A stretch of DNA of 9,622 bases from Cellvibrionaceae bacterium (lineage in GTDB: Bacteria; Pseudomonadota; Gammaproteobacteria; Pseudomonadales; Cellvibrionaceae). Below are positions 6,339 through 9,622 of this stretch, one piece after another. Position 1 is the stretch's first letter, and each line of letters opens with the position of its first letter. The DNA lies in the NCBI GenBank assembly GCA_025800435.1, contig JAOXRV010000830.1:1-9622 (forward strand), written 5' to 3'. Under the pieces are notes generated by a model. That model was given only the letters and a program-made list of their open reading frames with translations, had not been told where the DNA came from and did no database searches. The position numbers were made by a program, and so were the translations under genes.

Positions 6339-7545
6339 ACCTCGCCTTAAAGAAGCCTCAATTAAGATAGTTAGCCCAATGATGAAGAGCATTACCTTAA
6401 AAACCCCCCATTTTATTATTGCCCTGTTGTTGGGCGTTTGTGCCCACCTGGCCCAGGCCCAGCAGCTGATTCCGGCGCCGCCACAACTGGCCGCCACCGC
6501 CTACCTGCTGATTGATGCCAATACCGGCGAGGTGCTGGTAGAGAACAATGCCGATGAACGTGTGCCCCCGGCTAGCCTGACCAAAATGATGACCAGTTAT
6601 ATCGTCTCCAGCGAGGTTGGCCGAGGCAATGTCAGCCCGCTGGATATGGTGAATATCAGCGTGCGCGCCTGGAAAATGGGCGGCTCTAAAATGTTTGTGC
6701 GCGAGGGTACCCAGGTCAGTGTTGAAGACCTGCTGCGCGGGGTAATCATTCAGTCGGGCAACGATGCCAGTGTGGCATTGGCCGAGCATATTGCCGGCAG
6801 TGAAGAGGGCTTTGCCGATGTAATGAACCAGCAGGCCGCAATCTTGGGCATGAGTAATACCGCCTACCGCAACGCCACCGGCTGGCCTGCCGAGGGCCAC
6901 TACACCAGCGCCCGCGACTTGGCAGTGCTAGCCCGCGCCATTATTAATGACTACCCCGAGCACTATGCTATCTACGCCGAGGAGGCCTTTACCTATAATA
7001 ATATCGAGCAACTCAACCGTAACCGCCTGCTGTTTTTGGATAAGTCTATCGACGGCTTAAAAACCGGCCACACCGAAGAGGCAGGCTACTGTCTGGTGGC
7101 TTCCGGCGTAAAAAGTGGCATGCGCCTGATCTCGGTGGTGCTCGGCACCCGCTCGGAAAAAGCCCGGGCAGCGGAATCCCAAAAGCTGTTGTCTTACGGT
7201 TTTCGTTACTATGAAACCCACCAGGCCTTTCGCGCCGGCCAATTAATTGCCAACCAGCGCGTCTGGGGTGGTCAGGCCCAAGAGGTATCCATCGGTGTTG
7301 AACAAGGCCTGGCCCTAACCATACCCCGCCGCGGCCAGGAGCGCTTAAAGCAGGAAATTGTCATTAACGAAGTGATTGAGGCCCCGGTAGAAAAAGGCCA
7401 AAGCCTGGGCCAGTTGAGCTTGAGCCTAGACGGTAAAACCGTGGCCGAGATCCCCTTGGTGGCACTGGAGGCGGTAGAACCGGCCGGCTTCTTTGCGCGT
7501 CTGTGGGATTCGATTAAGTTGTTTGTTTTAAACCTGTTCGTCTAA
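6331..7545 (+). CDS. dacA: D-alanyl-D-alanine carboxypeptidase DacA (PBP5/6 type)
   Basis: This low-molecular-weight PBP removes the terminal D-Ala from peptidoglycan pentapeptides in the periplasm, limiting cross-linking and helping keep cell shape. The product from ATG 6331 has 404 residues. The hydrophobic signal core FIIALLLGVC ends at AQA, with likely cleavage after A43. The peptidase S11 domain has ASLTK with nucleophile S82 and K85, SGN at 142-144, and KTGHT starting at K244. A beta-rich PBP5 C-terminal domain follows. The protein ends in an amphipathic helix (FFARLWDSIKLFVLNLFV) that anchors it to the inner membrane. ATG 6331 overlaps the rlpA stop as ATGAATAA but leaves an unusually long n-region. 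ATG 6379 or 6382 (MMKS or MKS) would give a more normal signal peptide. No start has a good Shine-Dalgarno. A terminator follows. Confidence 0.94.
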   Translation: MNKPRLKEASIKIVSPMMKSITLKTPHFIIALLLGVCAHLAQAQQLIPAPPQLAATAYLLIDANTGEVLVENNADERVPPASLTKMMTSYIVSSEVGRGNVSPLDMVNISVRAWKMGGSKMFVREGTQVSVEDLLRGVIIQSGNDASVALAEHIAGSEEGFADVMNQQAAILGMSNTAYRNATGWPAEGHYTSARDLAVLARAIINDYPEHYAIYAEEAFTYNNIEQLNRNRLLFLDKSIDGLKTGHTEEAGYCLVASGVKSGMRLISVVLGTRSEKARAAESQKLLSYGFRYYETHQAFRAGQLIANQRVWGGQAQEVSIGVEQGLALTIPRRGQERLKQEIVINEVIEAPVEKGQSLGQLSLSLDGKTVAEIPLVALEAVEPAGFFARLWDSIKLFVLNLFV

Positions 7546-7557
7546 TATTATTACTAA

Positions 7558-7602
7558 AAAACCGGGCAATTTTAGAGCACCATTGCGCAGTTGCCCGGTT
7601 TT
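7558..7602 (+). terminator. Rho-independent terminator after dacA
   Basis: AAAACCGGGCAA (7558-7569) and TTGCCCGGTTTT (7591-7602) form a perfect 12-bp stem starting 12 nt after the dacA stop. The loop is long (21 nt). The T-tract on the plus strand is only TTTT and lies within the stem. Six A residues at 7556-7561 would give a U-run for minus-strand transcripts, so the element may work in both directions. It most likely ends the mltB-rlpA-dacA transcript, with possible readthrough into ybeD. Confidence 0.8.
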
Positions 7603-7625
7603 AGGCTGTATCCTATTGAATAGCG

Positions 7626-7631
7626 TATAAT
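7626..7631 (+). promoter_or_regulatory. Sigma70-type -10 box of the ybeD-lipB-lipA promoter
   Basis: A perfect TATAAT lies 42 nt before the ybeD ATG and downstream of the dacA terminator, where a new promoter is expected. No good -35 match exists at 16-18 bp spacing (the sequence there is around AGGCTG), and there is no TGn extension. The promoter may therefore be weak or activator-dependent. The transcript would start near 7638. The box lies in the left arm of a 9-bp inverted repeat and just after the palindrome CTATTGAATAG. Confidence 0.55.
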
Positions 7632-7672
7632 CGCCCACATCATTTACTCAACCAGTAAACAGCGGCGATTAT
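7627..7672 (+). repeat. Nested inverted repeats between the -10 box and the ybeD start
   Basis: The outer arms ATAATCGCC (7627-7635) and GGCGATTAT (7664-7672) are perfect reverse complements. Inside them TTTACT (7643-7648) pairs with AGTAAA (7654-7659) around the loop CAACC. The outer left arm contains most of the -10 box. The outer right arm ends one base before the ybeD ATG and covers its only weak ribosome-binding candidate (AGCGG, 7661-7665). It could be an operator dyad, or in readthrough mRNA a structure hiding the ybeD start. The function is inference. Confidence 0.65.
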
Positions 7673-7673
7673 C

Positions 7674-7946
7674 ATGAGCGAGCCAGAAGCCCCCAAAATT
7701 GAATTCCCCTGCGACAACTACCCCATTAAAGTAATGGGCGATGCGGGCCAGCCCCTGTTGGATTTAGTGATCGAGGTTTTTAACCAGCACGCCCCCGGTT
7801 TTGATGTGGAGCGGATCAAGGTTAAAGACAGCAGCAAAGGCCGCTACCAATCACTGACCGTACCCATTACCGCCACCGGCGTGCCCCAGCTAGAGGCCAT
7901 TCACCAGGCGTTACAGGCCAGTAAGCTGGTTAAGATGGTACTGTAA
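7674..7946 (+). CDS. ybeD: DUF493 family protein YbeD
   Basis: YbeD is a small conserved cytoplasmic protein (DUF493) with an ACT-like alpha/beta fold. Its biochemical role is not settled, though it regularly precedes lipB. The 90-residue product is close to the E. coli length of 87. It shows the family pattern: IEFPC near the N terminus, YPIKVMG at about 17-23, a helix with LVIEVFNQHAP, the SSKGRYQSLTV strand, and the characteristic C terminus LVKMVL. ATG 7674 gives the expected N terminus. Only a weak GCGG-type ribosome-binding candidate lies about 8 nt upstream, inside an inverted repeat. lipB begins at the base after its stop, so the two are surely co-transcribed and probably translationally coupled. 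An allosteric role in lipoate synthesis is suggested by context only. Confidence 0.93.
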   Translation: MSEPEAPKIEFPCDNYPIKVMGDAGQPLLDLVIEVFNQHAPGFDVERIKVKDSSKGRYQSLTVPITATGVPQLEAIHQALQASKLVKMVL

Positions 7947-8615
7947 ATGGGTGATATCACCCTGCGCCAGCTGGGGCTAATGGATTACCAGCCAGTTTGG
8001 CACGCCATGGCCGACTACACCGATAAGCGCGATGAGCAGGCCGCCGATGAATTGTGGCTGGTGCAGCACCCGCCGGTCTTTACCCAGGGCCAGGCCGGCA
8101 AGGCCGAGCATGTGTTAATGCCTGGCGATATCCCGGTGATTCAAGTGGATCGCGGTGGCCAGGTGACCTATCACGGCCCGGGCCAAATTATTATCTACCC
8201 GTTGCTGGATCTGCGTCGCCGCAATTTGGGCGTGCGCGATCTGGTCAGCGCTATTGAGGCGGCTATTGTGCGTTGCCTGGCCTACTATGGCCTAGAGGCC
8301 TACCCCAGGGCCGATGCCCCTGGGGTTTATATCGACGGTGGCAAAATTGCCTCGCTCGGTTTGCGCGTAAGGCGCGGCTGCAGCTTTCACGGCCTGGCCT
8401 TAAATGTGGATTTAGATTTAGAACCCTTTGGCCGCATTAACCCTTGCGGTTACCAAGGTTTAGAAATGCTGCGGCTAAAAGACCTGCTCGACCCCTGCCC
8501 CAGCTTAGAGCAGGTGCAACAGCGCCTGGTACAAGAATTAATGACTGGCCTAGCCTACAGCGAGGCCAGCGACGTGAGCGGCCTGCCGCAGCCCAAAATT
8601 GAGACGCCCCAATGA
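7947..8615 (+). CDS. lipB: Lipoyl(octanoyl) transferase LipB
   Basis: LipB moves the octanoyl group from octanoyl-ACP to the target lysine of lipoyl domains (pyruvate and 2-oxoglutarate dehydrogenase E2 subunits, GcvH), the first step of de novo lipoate synthesis in the cytoplasm. The 222-residue product has the LipB signature RGGQVTYHGPGQIIIYPLLD at about 69-88. The catalytic pair matches the known Lys/Cys dyad: K133 in GGKIASLGL and C167 in NPCGYQGL. SFHGLALNVD at 146-155 is also conserved. About 20 C-terminal residues after MTGLAY are low in conservation. The ATG directly abuts the ybeD stop, with no clear Shine-Dalgarno. The stop overlaps the lipA start by ATGA, so ybeD, lipB and lipA form a tight operon. 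Confidence 0.96.
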   Translation: MGDITLRQLGLMDYQPVWHAMADYTDKRDEQAADELWLVQHPPVFTQGQAGKAEHVLMPGDIPVIQVDRGGQVTYHGPGQIIIYPLLDLRRRNLGVRDLVSAIEAAIVRCLAYYGLEAYPRADAPGVYIDGGKIASLGLRVRRGCSFHGLALNVDLDLEPFGRINPCGYQGLEMLRLKDLLDPCPSLEQVQQRLVQELMTGLAYSEASDVSGLPQPKIETPQ

Positions 8616-9601
8616 GCACTGAAAAACCGCCTGCCAATGTTCCGGTAAAACGCACCCGCCGCCACCGCGCCGGTGAAAAGCTGCGCGATGCGGATAAGCT
8701 TGAGCGGATTCCGGTAAAAGTGGTGGGCGGCGATGAAGTCAAACGCAAGCCCGAGTGGATACGAGTGCGTATGTCTGCCTCGCCTGAAGTCGAGCGAATC
8801 AAAAAGATCTTGCGTAAAAACGGCTTGGCCAGTGTTTGCGAAGAGGCCAGCTGCCCTAACTTGGGTGAGTGCTTTGCCGGTGGCACCGCCACCTTTATGA
8901 TTATGGGTGAAATCTGCACCCGCCGCTGCCCCTTTTGCGATGTGGGCCACGGCAAGCCCTTGCCATTAGATGAAAGCGAACCCCTAAACCTGGCCGAGGC
9001 CATCGCCGAAATGCGCCTTAAATATGTGGTGATTACCTCGGTCGACCGGGACGACCTGCGCGATGGTGGCGCCCAACATTTTGCCGAGTGTATCCGCCAA
9101 TCCAGGCGTCTATCGCCTAATTTACAGGTTGAAATTCTGACCCCAGATTTTCGTGGGCGGATGGATAAGGCACTGGACATTTTGGTAGAAGAGGCGCCGG
9201 ATGTGTTTAACCACAACCTTGAAACTGTACCCCGCTTGTATCGCCAGTCGCGCCCCGGGGCCAACTATCAGTGGTCGCTTAAGTTGCTAAAAGAATACAA
9301 AGCCCGACGCCCCGACGTGCTGACCAAATCCGGTTTAATGGTGGGCCTGGGTGAAACCAAAGAAGAAATTTTCCAAGTGTTGGAAGATATGCGCGAGCAC
9401 AATATTGATATGCTCACTATCGGTCAATACTTGCAGCCGTCCAAAGATCACTTGCCGGTAGACCGCTTTGTGCACCCGGATGAATTCGACGAGTACACGG
9501 CCAGAGCCGAAGCGCTGGGCTTTACCCGCGCCGCCTGTGGCCCCTTGGTGCGCTCCTCTTACCACGCCGATAAGCAAGCCCATGGTGAAGAAGTAAAATA
9601 A
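8612..9601 (+). CDS. lipA: Lipoyl synthase LipA (radical SAM)
   Basis: LipA inserts two sulfurs at C6 and C8 of protein-bound octanoate, using two [4Fe-4S] clusters; the auxiliary cluster is consumed as the sulfur donor (family knowledge). The 329-residue product has both cluster sets: auxiliary cysteines C76, C81 and C87 in the CX4CX5C motif CEEASCPNLGEC, and radical-SAM cysteines C102, C106 and C109 in CTRRCPFC. The C-terminal RSSYHAD motif (from R314) supplies the serine ligand of the auxiliary cluster. VITSVDRDDLRDGGA and MVGLGETKEEI are further signatures. The Arg/Lys-rich N-terminal 45 residues are typical of gammaproteobacterial forms. ATG 8612 overlaps the lipB stop by 4 nt (ATGA), allowing translational coupling. 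Only 21 nt follow the stop, so no terminator can be judged. Confidence 0.97.
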   Translation: MSTEKPPANVPVKRTRRHRAGEKLRDADKLERIPVKVVGGDEVKRKPEWIRVRMSASPEVERIKKILRKNGLASVCEEASCPNLGECFAGGTATFMIMGEICTRRCPFCDVGHGKPLPLDESEPLNLAEAIAEMRLKYVVITSVDRDDLRDGGAQHFAECIRQSRRLSPNLQVEILTPDFRGRMDKALDILVEEAPDVFNHNLETVPRLYRQSRPGANYQWSLKLLKEYKARRPDVLTKSGLMVGLGETKEEIFQVLEDMREHNIDMLTIGQYLQPSKDHLPVDRFVHPDEFDEYTARAEALGFTRAACGPLVRSSYHADKQAHGEEVK

Positions 9602-9622
9602 ACTTCCATAAAAGAGGTACCC

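Noticed and set aside
7668..7673. Minus-strand -10-like GATAAT as a divergent promoter
   Set aside because: It arises from the symmetry of the inverted repeat. No minus-strand gene follows, and the region beyond is the dacA terminator.
8437..9264. Long minus-strand open frame (275 codons) opposite lipB/lipA
   Set aside because: It is antisense to two conserved genes with intact catalytic motifs. Its translation is Arg/Ser-rich with no recognisable domain, as expected of a shadow of GC-rich codon usage.
1..9622. A mobile, defence, CRISPR or otherwise new multi-gene system
   Set aside because: Every gene of the window belongs to a well-known conserved cluster, with no unexplained long intergenic space, integrase, transposase, tRNA end or regularly spaced repeat array.
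9602..9622. Terminator after lipA
   Set aside because: Only 21 bases are available and they contain no visible hairpin.

Overview
This is a compact, entirely plus-strand housekeeping region of a gammaproteobacterium. The genes are the 3' part of nadD, then rsfS, rlmH, mrdA (PBP2), rodA (mrdB), mltB/sltB, rlpA, dacA, ybeD (DUF493), lipB and lipA. From established knowledge, this order with a lytic transglycosylase between rodA and rlpA is the Pseudomonas-type version of the cluster. Enterobacteria lack the transglycosylase there and usually carry cobC between nadD and rsfS. The moderately high GC with AT-rich spacers fits a Pseudomonadales/Cellvibrionales-like marine or environmental gammaproteobacterium. 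That placement is inference, and no genus can be named from the sequence alone.

The layout has four transcriptional blocks. (1) nadD-rsfS-rlmH, with gaps of 4 and 7 nt, covers NAD synthesis and ribosome maturation or silencing. (2) mrdA-rodA overlap by 1 nt (TAATG) and form the elongasome core synthase. A 59-nt gap separates them from rlmH. (3) mltB-rlpA-dacA are joined by overlaps of 1 and 8 nt and follow a 122-nt spacer with a hairpin and a degenerate 8-bp tandem repeat. A rho-independent terminator follows dacA. (4) ybeD-lipB-lipA have a 0-nt gap and a 4-nt overlap. They start from an apparent promoter with a perfect TATAAT box and make protein-bound lipoate.

Functionally, PBP2 and RodA build lateral-wall peptidoglycan. 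The soluble MltB/SltB-type enzyme and RlpA cleave glycan strands, and DacA trims pentapeptides. LipB transfers octanoyl groups and LipA inserts the two sulfurs. All proteins are intact, with near-usual family lengths and expected catalytic motifs, and none looks horizontally acquired.

I found no mobile element, CRISPR array, tRNA, rRNA or evident new biological system. The points worth a second look are non-coding: a nested inverted repeat that embeds the ybeD -10 box and reaches the start codon, a small palindrome abutting that box, and the 8-bp repeat array in front of mltB.
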